Positions 37,112-45,653 of a stretch of DNA of 64,000 bases are shown piece by piece. Position 1 is the first letter of the stretch; every line of letters starts with the position of its first letter. The notes under the pieces were generated by a model. It made no database searches. It was not told where the DNA came from and saw only the letters and a program-made list of their open reading frames with translations. The DNA lies in NCBI RefSeq assembly GCF_007483685.1, contig NZ_VMKN01000001.1:3325143-3389142 (forward strand). Reading direction: 5' to 3'. This stretch comes from Litoribacter populi (lineage in GTDB: Bacteria > Bacteroidota > Bacteroidia > Cytophagales > Cyclobacteriaceae). Both the position numbers and the translations under genes were made by a program.

Positions 37112-37939
37112 ATGAACAAACTACCGTCCGAAAACGATACAGTTTTTTACCTCCGCACTGAAAATGGACAATTTCAATTTGAGAATAATGAGTTGACCAA
37201 CCGGGGCTGCCTATTTGGGGATGGTATATTTGAAACCATGATCTTTACCTGGACGGAGTTTAGGTTTGCAACGCAACATATTTATAGAGCAACAAAGGGT
37301 TGCCAGATGTTGGATCTGGTTTTAAATGTGGATGAAGCATTTAGCTTAGTTGAGCTATTTGTGAAAGAAAAATATGATGGGCAGATTTTGAGAGTTAGAT
37401 GGAATATCTTCCGCTCCAGTAAAGGAAAGTACACACCTATTAGCAATGACACTCAGCAATCACTGATTATTGAGCCATTTTGCTACCTTTCCCCTCAATC
37501 AAAAGTTGCGTTTATAAACGAGCAGTTTTCTGTACCCAACCTCCCTTGGAGCAATTGCAAAACTTTAAATGCAATGTTGTACGTTCAAGCTGGAATCGCA
37601 AGAAAAAAGGCCGGTTTCGAAGAAATCATCTTACTTGATACCCAAGGACATGTTTGTGAGGCGGGAGCAGCCAATCTTTTCTGGGTAAAAGATGGTATTT
37701 ATTATACTCCTTCACTAAAAACCTCCTGCATAGAAGGGGTGAGCAGATGTGTGATAATAAAAAAACTGAAGGAATTGGAGATAAAAGTTTTGGAGGGAGA
37801 ATACAACCCGTCTGAAGTTTTGAAGGCCGATTTGGTATTCACTTCTAACGTGACGGGTATTCATTATATATCCAAAATAAACTCGACCGGATTTAATATT
37901 GAACCAGTCGAGTTTTTAGAAAGTTTGTTTATGATTTAG
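37112..37939 (+). CDS. class IV aminotransferase (aminodeoxychorismate lyase/BCAT-like)
   Basis: The PLP enzyme is 275 residues long. Features of fold-type IV are [14 protein letters not shown] (30-43), the PLP lysine Lys150 in [14 protein letters not shown], and [11 protein letters not shown] with Glu183, followed by SCIEGVSR. The short length fits 4-amino-4-deoxychorismate lyase (PabC) or a D-amino-acid/branched-chain aminotransferase; no pabA/pabB genes are nearby to settle it. The stop overlaps the convergent thyA stop by four bases. If it is PabC, both neighbours belong to folate-dependent metabolism, but this is inference. Confidence 0.8.
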   Translation: MNKLPSENDTVFYLRTENGQFQFENNELTNRGCLFGDGIFETMIFTWTEFRFATQHIYRATKGCQMLDLVLNVDEAFSLVELFVKEKYDGQILRVRWNIFRSSKGKYTPISNDTQQSLIIEPFCYLSPQSKVAFINEQFSVPNLPWSNCKTLNAMLYVQAGIARKKAGFEEIILLDTQGHVCEAGAANLFWVKDGIYYTPSLKTSCIEGVSRCVIIKKLKELEIKVLEGEYNPSEVLKADLVFTSNVTGIHYISKINSTGFNIEPVEFLESLFMI

Positions 37940-38730
37940 ACAGCTACAGGTGCTTTGATATGAGGGTGAGGATCGTAATTCTCCAGCTCAAAGTCCTGAT
38001 ATTCAAATCGGAAAATATCTTTAACTTTAGGATTAATTTTCATATTAGGCAACGGTCTGCATTCACGGCTAAGCTGGAGTCGGGCCTGCTCCAAGTGATT
38101 GCTATAAAGGTGAGCATCGCCAAAAGTATGGATAAACTCTCCCGGCTGAAGATCACAAACCTGTGCAATCATCATCACCATCAATGCATAGCTGGCGATA
38201 TTGAACGGAACGCCCAAAAACACATCAGCACTTCTCTGATAGAGCTGGCAGGACAGTTTTCCCTCCGCCACATAAAATTGAAACAACAGGTGGCAAGGTG
38301 GCAGGGCCATCTGGTCCACATCAGCTACATTCCAGGCACTTACTATCAGCCGTCTTGAGTCTGGGTTATTTTTGATCTGATGGATAAGGTTTTTGATCTG
38401 GTCAATCTCTCCCCCTTTTCCATCAGGCCAATGCCTCCACTGGTAACCATATACAGGCCCCAGATCACCGGATTCATCCGCCCATTCATCCCAGATGGAA
38501 ACCTTGTTCTCTTTCAAATACTTAATATTAGTATCACCCTTCAAAAACCACAGCAATTCGTGGATAATGGAGCGAAGGTGGCATTTTTTGGTTGTCACTA
38601 GGGGAAAGCCCTCCTGAAGGTCAAAACGCATCTGGTAGCCAAACACACTTTGGGTACCTGTACCGGTGCGGTCTCCCTTTTGCACGCCTTTATCTAAAAT
38701 ATGCTGAAGTAATCGGTGATATTGTTTCAT
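37936..38730 (-). CDS. thyA: thymidylate synthase
   Basis: ThyA methylates dUMP to dTMP using 5,10-methylenetetrahydrofolate, which yields dihydrofolate. The 264-residue protein is the same length as the E. coli enzyme and has the nucleophile Cys146 in [13 protein letters not shown], the phosphate-binding arginines in DRTGTGT and [11 protein letters not shown], and [13 protein letters not shown] near the C-terminus. It converges on the aminotransferase with a four-base overlap; about 230 bases separate it from the divergent EEP-family gene. No dihydrofolate reductase gene follows. Confidence 0.96.
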   Translation of the reverse strand: MKQYHRLLQHILDKGVQKGDRTGTGTQSVFGYQMRFDLQEGFPLVTTKKCHLRSIIHELLWFLKGDTNIKYLKENKVSIWDEWADESGDLGPVYGYQWRHWPDGKGGEIDQIKNLIHQIKNNPDSRRLIVSAWNVADVDQMALPPCHLLFQFYVAEGKLSCQLYQRSADVFLGVPFNIASYALMVMMIAQVCDLQPGEFIHTFGDAHLYSNHLEQARLQLSRECRPLPNMKINPKVKDIFRFEYQDFELENYDPHPHIKAPVAV

Positions 38731-38847
38731 GCAGAATTTGAGTTATTTTTGACTGAAGCTGAACCGCAATATAAGGATTGATCAAAAGAATTTAAATTCA
38801 TTTCAAGGAAATTAATCCGCAGTTTTCAAATCTGGGTTTAATTGCCT

Positions 38848-38855
38848 TATTTTTG
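38848..38855 (+). promoter_or_regulatory. candidate -7 box (TATTTTTG) for the EEP-family gene
   Basis: TATTTTTG is an exact TAnnTTTG match in the 230-base gap between thyA and the 38961 gene. A leader of about 100 bases would result. No good -33 TTG is at the expected distance. Confidence 0.35.
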
Positions 38856-38960
38856 CCAATCAACATTCTAGCCTTTTGATAATCTTAACCTTCAAGAGGT
38901 CAAGATTAAGCTGTCCCAAACCGAATCAATTAGAAAGCCAACGTTGGCATCCCTGAAAAC

Positions 38961-40034
38961 ATGCGATTTATTACTCTGTTAGTATTTATAATTTCCATGA
39001 TTCTTTTCTTCAGTGTAAGGATATCTCCTGAGGTACTCCCTTATACAGGGTTGCTTCCTCTTTTGATTCCTGCTTTTTTGATTTTCAACATAGCATTATT
39101 ACTCCTCCACATTTTAAGAATGAGAATTGTCATGATTGTCCCAATTATAGCTTTAGCAATCGGGTACAATTTTTTGGGAGCGACTTATCAGCTCAATCCG
39201 GCAGTTGAGGATGCGGAAGGATTATCGGTAATGAGCTATAATGTGAGATTATTTAATTTAGGTATAGCCCAAGATGATAAAAAAAGCTTTACCAAAAATA
39301 GCATTCAATGGGCTAGGGAATTCCCCGCTGACATCAAATGTTTTCAGGAATTTTATCAAAATTATACTATTCCGACCTACAATTCTATCAAGCAAATCAG
39401 TCAGGATGGAACGTTTGAGTACAAGTATGAAATAATGGAGGGAGACGCCAAAAGAAACAGTTATGGTTTGGCTACTTTCAGTAGATACCCTATAATCAAC
39501 AGTGGAAAGGTATTCCAAAACCGCTGGACCAATGGCGCTATTTTTACCGATATAAAGATCAATCAAGACACCATTAGGGTTTACAATACTCACTTGGAAT
39601 CTATGAATATCAAGGCCGATGACCTTAACAACGTGGATGGCATAAAGGAAAACTATAGAGATACTTTTAGAAAACTTAAAAACGGCACCGAAATAAGAGC
39701 TTCACAGGTCCAAGTGTTGCAAGAACATATTAGTAACAGTCCGCATCCTGTAATTGTGGCAGGCGATTTTAATGATTTGCCTTACAGCTTCACTTACCAA
39801 ACTTTGAAAAAAGAACTACTAAATGCATTTGAGGAAGGTGGAAGAGGTTTTGGCTTTACTTTCAATAGGGTTCTATTCTTTTTAAGAATTGACAATATTT
39901 TCTACTCCCCTATTTTCCAAATAAAAGATTTTAACACTCATCGGGAAGTGGATTACTCCGACCATTACCCCGTCAGTGCGGTATTTAGCTGGGAATCACC
40001 GTTTCCCCAAAAAACCTTTGAGGAAACATACTAA
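38961..40034 (+). CDS. membrane-anchored endonuclease/exonuclease/phosphatase (EEP) family protein
   Basis: This 357-residue protein has three N-terminal hydrophobic helices (about 1-20, 28-50 and 54-71) and then an EEP domain facing the periplasm or outside. Catalytic-fold motifs are MSYNVRLFN, CFQEFYQN (metal Glu), YNTHLES, VIVAGDFNDLP and YSDHYPVSAVF (final Asp-His). The family includes nucleases, sphingomyelinases and phosphatases; the three-helix anchor is common in Bacteroidota members of unknown substrate. The start is ATG at 38961. It ends two bases before the convergent PorP/SprF gene. Confidence 0.82.
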   Translation: MRFITLLVFIISMILFFSVRISPEVLPYTGLLPLLIPAFLIFNIALLLLHILRMRIVMIVPIIALAIGYNFLGATYQLNPAVEDAEGLSVMSYNVRLFNLGIAQDDKKSFTKNSIQWAREFPADIKCFQEFYQNYTIPTYNSIKQISQDGTFEYKYEIMEGDAKRNSYGLATFSRYPIINSGKVFQNRWTNGAIFTDIKINQDTIRVYNTHLESMNIKADDLNNVDGIKENYRDTFRKLKNGTEIRASQVQVLQEHISNSPHPVIVAGDFNDLPYSFTYQTLKKELLNAFEEGGRGFGFTFNRVLFFLRIDNIFYSPIFQIKDFNTHREVDYSDHYPVSAVFSWESPFPQKTFEETY

Positions 40035-40035
40035 G

Positions 40036-40989
40036 TTACCAAATTAGAATTTCTCTCCTATCCCTTCTGATGTGAGTTCTGCCTAAGCGAAGCGCTGCTA
40101 CAAATTCGTGAGTTGTTCCAGGCAAGCGATGAGTGGCATTTGTAGGAAATTCAAATACATATCCTACCGTAAACTGGTGAAGTAACAGCACTCCGAATTG
40201 GAAATTGTTACCGTGATCTATTCGATGTCCACCCCCAAGCCAGAAGGTATCGGCAAACAAAGCCTTAAAGTTAAATTCTATATTGTCATATAAGCCATCC
40301 TGATAACGATATAAGGCATTTCCCATTACCGACAACTGATCGGAAAGAGACTCTCTATAACCTGCTGAAATAACGTACCCCAGTGGTCTCTGAGGCCAGA
40401 ACACATCTCCTCTATGGAATTTACCTCCATTTACATGGTTCATTGCAAATCCAACATAGTATTTTTCATGGGTGAGCGCTCCTCCAATATGAAAATCCAG
40501 ACTTTGCATATCTCCAAAACCACCCAAGTATTTACCAATTATTGGGTCATTTTCCAACTCTGGAGTCAATGAGGCTCCATCAAGTCTGACAGATGCAAAA
40601 TTTACCCCTGCCCCCAAGCGAAAGCTGTGCTTGGCAGAAAGCCTGACTCGGGTCGCATAGTTCATAGTCAGCTCCGTTTCGGCAAATGGACCATGTTGAT
40701 CAAAAAGCACATATGCGCCTACTGCATTTTTTCCTATCAAAGCTGGATCATCCTCTCCGGCAAGTTCCGCAAAGTCGATTTCCCCACTGAAAAAGGTAGT
40801 GGAAGGTGAGCCGTCAAGCCCCATCCATTGATTTCTTACCACGCCCCTTAGAGCACTACCCCCATGGGCAGTTAGGGCAGAATTATAATACCCTTGCAAG
40901 GAATTGAACTGAGTAAAATACTTCCGGCTTTGGGCAAAGCCCTCTATGGAAGTCATCACTATTATCAGTATCAGTAAATATTTTTTCAT
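40036..40989 (-). CDS. PorP/SprF family type IX secretion system membrane protein
   Basis: This 317-residue outer-membrane protein has a signal peptide (MKKYLLILIIVMTSIEGFAQ). The family's mature start is QFNSLQGYYNSALTAHGGS and is followed by LRGVVRNQWMGLDGSPSTTF. The rest is a predicted 14-strand-type barrel that includes HIGGALTHEKYYVGFAMNHV. PorP/SprF proteins work with the type IX secretion system and are needed for secretion or anchoring of proteins with type B C-terminal domains. It lies 21 bases downstream of just such a giant protein gene on the same strand, so the pair is probably a dedicated partner-substrate unit. Confidence 0.88.
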   Translation of the reverse strand: MKKYLLILIIVMTSIEGFAQSRKYFTQFNSLQGYYNSALTAHGGSALRGVVRNQWMGLDGSPSTTFFSGEIDFAELAGEDDPALIGKNAVGAYVLFDQHGPFAETELTMNYATRVRLSAKHSFRLGAGVNFASVRLDGASLTPELENDPIIGKYLGGFGDMQSLDFHIGGALTHEKYYVGFAMNHVNGGKFHRGDVFWPQRPLGYVISAGYRESLSDQLSVMGNALYRYQDGLYDNIEFNFKALFADTFWLGGGHRIDHGNNFQFGVLLLHQFTVGYVFEFPTNATHRLPGTTHEFVAALRLGRTHIRRDRREILIW

Positions 40990-41010
40990 ATGCTTCTATT
41001 TACCTAGCCC

Positions 41011-44000
41011 TCAATCTCTTAAAATTGTTAAAACACTTCGATGCACCTCCCCGGTAGGCACCACTTCAATTATATAATAATAAGCTCCTGACACCACAGG
41101 CTCGCCTAAGTATTTCCCATCCCACCTTTCATAAGGGTCATTAGAATAATAGACTCTTTTGCCACTTCTTTCGAAGACCATCACTCTCACATCCCCATAA
41201 AAGCCTAACACTTCCACTCCCCACGTATCATTGATTCCATCACCGTTAGGAGAAAATACATTAACAATCCTAAGCTCTGAAAGAGGCGGGAAGATACGGG
41301 TTATGGTAAAGGTTCTAGTAATCACATTACCCATCCTATCAGTTGAACTGACAGTTATAGTAAACTCAGTACGACCAGGCAATTGCTCATCGGTATTCCA
41401 GAAAAGTTGTCCATTTTCAATTCTAAAGAACCCATTATCCGCGCCTCCATCTACCAAAGCATATACATGTTGATCATCACTTGGGTCAATTGTATTGAAA
41501 AGTCCAATTGGACGGGCGATACCATGATCCATTTGGAAAGTCTGGTTATCCAACTCTATATCTTCAGGTAAAAGCTTGTCCTCAACGATTATTGTAATAG
41601 AGGCCATCAATCCATCTGGGTTGAAAACATCCTCAGGAAGTACAATAACGCCATCATTCTGGTAGAATCCTGGCTCCATAGGCTCGTAATTGTCGATTTG
41701 CCAATTGACAACTACAGTCACTATTTCACCGTTCCTCAATATCACGGTCACCTCAGTAGGTAATGGAAGATCATCGATCTGGGTATTCCAAGGAACTGAA
41801 ATGATTTCAGGCATCACTATTTCCTCGATTGAATTATCAACCAATGTAACGGTGAATACTACTTCGGTTTGGTTGCCATGAATATCGGTAGCAATTATAG
41901 TAATGGTATGAGGAGTACCAAAACCCTCCAAAATTGTTCCCTGAGCAGGGAACTGTGCTATGGAAGCAACCTCACAATTGTCACTTACTTCAAGGTTTCC
42001 GATAAAATCAGGTACACTGTACTCGCCATCTACATTGGTGCCCGTTGAAAAGTCCTCAGGTGAATTTGAGATTATTGGAGCCAGGTTATCAGCTACTGTA
42101 ATCGTGAAGGTGACTACGGTTTCATTTCCAGATGGATCAGTGATCGTGGCTTCTACTTCAATTTCTCCCACATCTTCACAACTAAACTCCTCCTCACTAA
42201 AGACAATCGATTCAATACCACAATTGTCGTATACCATTGCATCAATATCTTCCTCAGAGAAAGTAGCTAAACCATTTACATCTAAATACAAAGTGTAATT
42301 ATCAACTTCTGCAGTAGGAGCTATATTATCCACAATTGTCACTGTCACCGTTTCAGAAACACTATTTCCTGCTTCATCAGTAACTGTGACCGTAACTTCA
42401 TTTTCTCCCAGGTCATCGCAATCAAATGTACCCGGCTCAACGGTGAATGTTAAATTGGCGTTTTCACTGATATTATCTGAGGAGCCTGCATCTAAAATTC
42501 TGCCGTCTAAAGTGACACTTCCTTCTTCGTCCACGGAAATAGTTATCTCCTGCAAATCAACCGTTGGAGGGGTGAGATCAACTATAAAGGTATAAAGTTC
42601 ACTTAAAGGACTTTCCGCACAAAGCTCATTGATCAAATAGGCAGTAACTTCATACGAGCCTTCTTCTAAAGTTACGTCGGTATAATCTAAGTCCCACCAG
42701 CCATCACTATTAGAGTCTGTTCTTCCGATTTCTTCCCCGTCTAAAAACACAATTATTAAGGAATTGACCAAGCCGGTTCCAAAGATCTCAAGGTTTTGAG
42801 AATTGGTAATTCCATCTTCATCAGAGACACCTGTATCTTCTCTTATTCCCCAAACGAGAGGAGCATTAGGTTCACTGGTATCGATCAATACCCCCGAAGT
42901 ATGCGGTATATCCGAACCAGTCATTTCAACATTTAAAAATTCATTGTTAGCGATATCATAAATGACCGTACCGTTCAGTCTGATGCTGCCAATGGTGATG
43001 CCTGTAAGATCTTGATCCCCTTTCTGAATCTCATAGGTAAAAACCAAAGTTGAGTCATTCACATTTCCTTGATCAAATCTTGCCCAAGCTTCTCCAGAAT
43101 CAAATATCAATTGCAATTCTGGTAAATTATCAAAATCAATTTGTACAGCTTCATTTAGTTGAAGTGTGAAAGTCATCACATCTTCTGCACAAAACGCATA
43201 CACACCATCTGCAGGTACTTGCACACTCACTACAAAGGGACGAATGCCATCAACAAATATATTTCCGGCAATTTCGCCTACCTCCAAAGGAATGGTTTCT
43301 CCTCCGCTGTTGAGCACTTCTGCTCCATCCAATGTAACCGTCGGAGCTATTCCGATTCCCTCCATGTCTAGTAGCTCAAGTTCTTCCTCCACCGTATAGG
43401 CAAACAGCAACTCCTCGGTCCCTGAACCTGAAACATAATTGGCGCGGACCTCCACACCGTTGATATTTAATAGGATATAAGGTGTACCTCCACTCACAAA
43501 CACAGGCTCACTATAAGCAAGTCGGAGTTCAATGACATCGTCGATACCAAAAAGACCATTTGGAGGCAAATTAACTACTTCAGTTTCTACGATTTCCAAA
43601 GGGGGTTCCTCAATCCGGATGATTCGCGTTACAGGTGCACTTACGTTGTTGTCTTCATCCGTGACAGTATACACTGCCCTTCTGTCACCCGGGGTAGGCG
43701 CAGATCGGTGGTTATCATAAACCAATTCCTGTAAAATTTGCTCATAAACTGAAACTGGCGCAAGACCTGATATCAAAACCCGCATCACTGGGGAAAACTC
43801 TACTTTAAAGGAAAGTCCATAAGCTGATATTAGGTCAGTTCCTGCTTCAGTCAAGAATAACTGTTCAATGATAGTCCCATCCCAAATATCACTTAGAACA
43901 ACCTCCGCTCTTATTAGGTTGTCAGAATCTGAATCAGAAACCCTCACATTGGGATCTACCAATATATCCTCCGTGCCCGCAGGATAAATGGTCACACCTG

Positions 44001-44112
44001 GATCCGATATGACAACTACAGGAGCATCGTTCACCGGAGGATTATTTTCGCTTGCAAAAAGCGAAAACTGAATTAGGAAAGTAAGAAGGATTAACCGTAA
44101 ACGTGTTGTCAT
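41011..44112 (-). CDS. large secreted protein with T9SS type B sorting domain (gliding-motility C-terminal domain)
   Basis: I chose the ATG at 44112 (1033 residues) because it begins a clean signal peptide (MTTRLRLILLTFLIQFSLFASE); the frame extends upstream to 44163. Cadherin-like or Ig-like units follow (about 25-480). HYR-like repeats come next (about 530-760) with recurring VTVTDEAGNSVSETVTVTIVDN-type strands and paired cysteines. The C-terminal domain starts at VFSPNGDGINDTWGVEVLGF and ends VHRSVLTILRD, which is the CHU_C/type B signal. The protein should be exported by T9SS and stay on or leave the surface as an adhesin-like molecule. A PorP/SprF gene follows after 21 bases. Confidence 0.88.
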   Translation of the reverse strand: MTTRLRLILLTFLIQFSLFASENNPPVNDAPVVVISDPGVTIYPAGTEDILVDPNVRVSDSDSDNLIRAEVVLSDIWDGTIIEQLFLTEAGTDLISAYGLSFKVEFSPVMRVLISGLAPVSVYEQILQELVYDNHRSAPTPGDRRAVYTVTDEDNNVSAPVTRIIRIEEPPLEIVETEVVNLPPNGLFGIDDVIELRLAYSEPVFVSGGTPYILLNINGVEVRANYVSGSGTEELLFAYTVEEELELLDMEGIGIAPTVTLDGAEVLNSGGETIPLEVGEIAGNIFVDGIRPFVVSVQVPADGVYAFCAEDVMTFTLQLNEAVQIDFDNLPELQLIFDSGEAWARFDQGNVNDSTLVFTYEIQKGDQDLTGITIGSIRLNGTVIYDIANNEFLNVEMTGSDIPHTSGVLIDTSEPNAPLVWGIREDTGVSDEDGITNSQNLEIFGTGLVNSLIIVFLDGEEIGRTDSNSDGWWDLDYTDVTLEEGSYEVTAYLINELCAESPLSELYTFIVDLTPPTVDLQEITISVDEEGSVTLDGRILDAGSSDNISENANLTFTVEPGTFDCDDLGENEVTVTVTDEAGNSVSETVTVTIVDNIAPTAEVDNYTLYLDVNGLATFSEEDIDAMVYDNCGIESIVFSEEEFSCEDVGEIEVEATITDPSGNETVVTFTITVADNLAPIISNSPEDFSTGTNVDGEYSVPDFIGNLEVSDNCEVASIAQFPAQGTILEGFGTPHTITIIATDIHGNQTEVVFTVTLVDNSIEEIVMPEIISVPWNTQIDDLPLPTEVTVILRNGEIVTVVVNWQIDNYEPMEPGFYQNDGVIVLPEDVFNPDGLMASITIIVEDKLLPEDIELDNQTFQMDHGIARPIGLFNTIDPSDDQHVYALVDGGADNGFFRIENGQLFWNTDEQLPGRTEFTITVSSTDRMGNVITRTFTITRIFPPLSELRIVNVFSPNGDGINDTWGVEVLGFYGDVRVMVFERSGKRVYYSNDPYERWDGKYLGEPVVSGAYYYIIEVVPTGEVHRSVLTILRD

Positions 44113-44299
44113 ATAAATTGGGTATATCTGAAAATAGACCACAAAATGCTTTTTCATCAGCACTTACAGCATATTTGGTATAACTTTCATTTTTACTATA
44201 AAATTTTACCTAATAGCTGTTACAAATAAATATAAATTATTCTACATTACGCATATCAAATTAAAATTTTTATCAAATATGGGTAGGTTTTAAAAAAAG

Positions 44300-44327
44300 A
44301 AAAGCCGACAGATATCTGTCGGCTTTT
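44300..44327 (-). terminator. rho-independent terminator of the polysaccharide export operon
   Basis: AAAAGCCGACAG pairs with CTGTCGGCTTTT around an ATAT loop, 24 bases beyond the stop of the UDP-sugar dehydrogenase gene on the minus strand. A-rich sequence on the other side becomes a U tract in the transcript. Confidence 0.9.
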
Positions 44328-44350
44328 CAACTTGTTAGCAAATTCAGTTT

Positions 44351-45643
44351 TTATAACCTAGCGTCAATTTGATCCTTTGGCAAAATGGATTTCACATCGT
44401 AAATCACACCATTTTCAGCCTTCAATTGAGATAGGTCTGAGGTAAGAAATTCATTGTGGCTTACTGCCAATACAACCCCTTCATATTTGTTCCCTGACTC
44501 GAATGGATTATCAATTAGATCCAGTCCGTATTCATGCTTCACTTCGTCCTTGTCAGCCCAAGGATCATACACGTCAACCGTCACTCCAAAAGCAGTCATT
44601 TCCTGAATTACATCGATTACTCTAGTATTTCTTACATCTGGACAATTTTCCTTAAAGGTAACACCCAACATTAATACCCTTGATTTGGCAATCATGTGTT
44701 CATTTTTGATCAAAAGCTTGATTACTTGATCAGCTACAAACTTGCCCATGGAATCGTTAACTCTACGGCCACCTAGGATAATTTCAGGATTGTACCCTAC
44801 TTCCATCGCTTTTTGAGCTAAATAGAATGGATCCACGCCAATACAGTGTCCGCCTACCAATCCTGGACGGAAGGGCAAGAAGTTCCACTTTGTTCCAGCA
44901 GCTTCCAGTACATCCAAGGTATCGATATCCAGCTTGGCGAAAATTTTGGAAAGCTCATTTACAAAGGCAATATTGATATCTCTTTGGCTATTTTCTATAA
45001 CTTTAGCTGCCTCAGCCACCTTGATTGCTGGCGCCAAATGAGTCCCAGCAACGATGATTTCAGCATATAACTCATTGATCACCTTACCAGATTCAGGAGT
45101 GCTACCAGCGGTTACCTTTTTGATTTTGGTCACTGTATGCTCTTTATCTCCCGGATTTATTCTTTCAGGAGAATACCCTGCGAAGAAATCAGTATTAAAC
45201 TTTAGACCGCTAACTTTTTCCAACACTGGAACACAGTCTTCTTCTGTACAACCAGGGTAAACGGTGGATTCATAGATCACAATATCCCCCTTTTTAAGTA
45301 CTTTACCTACAGACTCACTCGCCTTAACAAGAGGAGTTAAATCAGGTCGGTTATGCTTATCTACTGGAGTAGGCACAGTTATGATAAAAACATTGCATGA
45401 GGCGATATCCTCACTTTTATTGGTAAATGACAGTTTGCCCATATCAAGGACTTCCTTCAAATAATCATCCTCCACTTCAAGAGTACGGTCATGGCCATTA
45501 CCCAATTCGGTAATTCTACCTTGGTTGATATCAAACCCAACCACTTTAAATTTCTTGGCAAACTCTACTGCCAGGGGCAATCCTACATAACCTAGTCCTA
45601 TAACGGCAATGCCCTGGTCTTTTATCTCATTGATACTTAACAT
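44351..45643 (-). CDS. nucleotide sugar dehydrogenase (WbpO/TviB/WecC-like)
   Basis: This 430-residue enzyme oxidises C6 of a UDP-HexNAc or UDP-hexose to the uronic acid with two NAD+. It shows the NAD loop GLGYVGLP (16-23), the catalytic Lys214 in EAAKVIENSQRDINIAF, and the nucleophile Cys267 in GLVGGHCIGVDPFYL. GYSPERINPGDKEHTV (157-171) resembles the UDP-GlcNAc/GalNAc dehydrogenases of TviB/WbpO type more than UDP-glucose dehydrogenase. It lies 10 bases downstream of the Wzc-type gene and is the last gene of the wza-wzc-dehydrogenase run, so it should supply an acidic sugar for the exported polysaccharide. Confidence 0.88.
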   Translation of the reverse strand: MLSINEIKDQGIAVIGLGYVGLPLAVEFAKKFKVVGFDINQGRITELGNGHDRTLEVEDDYLKEVLDMGKLSFTNKSEDIASCNVFIITVPTPVDKHNRPDLTPLVKASESVGKVLKKGDIVIYESTVYPGCTEEDCVPVLEKVSGLKFNTDFFAGYSPERINPGDKEHTVTKIKKVTAGSTPESGKVINELYAEIIVAGTHLAPAIKVAEAAKVIENSQRDINIAFVNELSKIFAKLDIDTLDVLEAAGTKWNFLPFRPGLVGGHCIGVDPFYLAQKAMEVGYNPEIILGGRRVNDSMGKFVADQVIKLLIKNEHMIAKSRVLMLGVTFKENCPDVRNTRVIDVIQEMTAFGVTVDVYDPWADKDEVKHEYGLDLIDNPFESGNKYEGVVLAVSHNEFLTSDLSQLKAENGVIYDVKSILPKDQIDARL

Positions 45644-45653
45644 TGAAAAAAAC

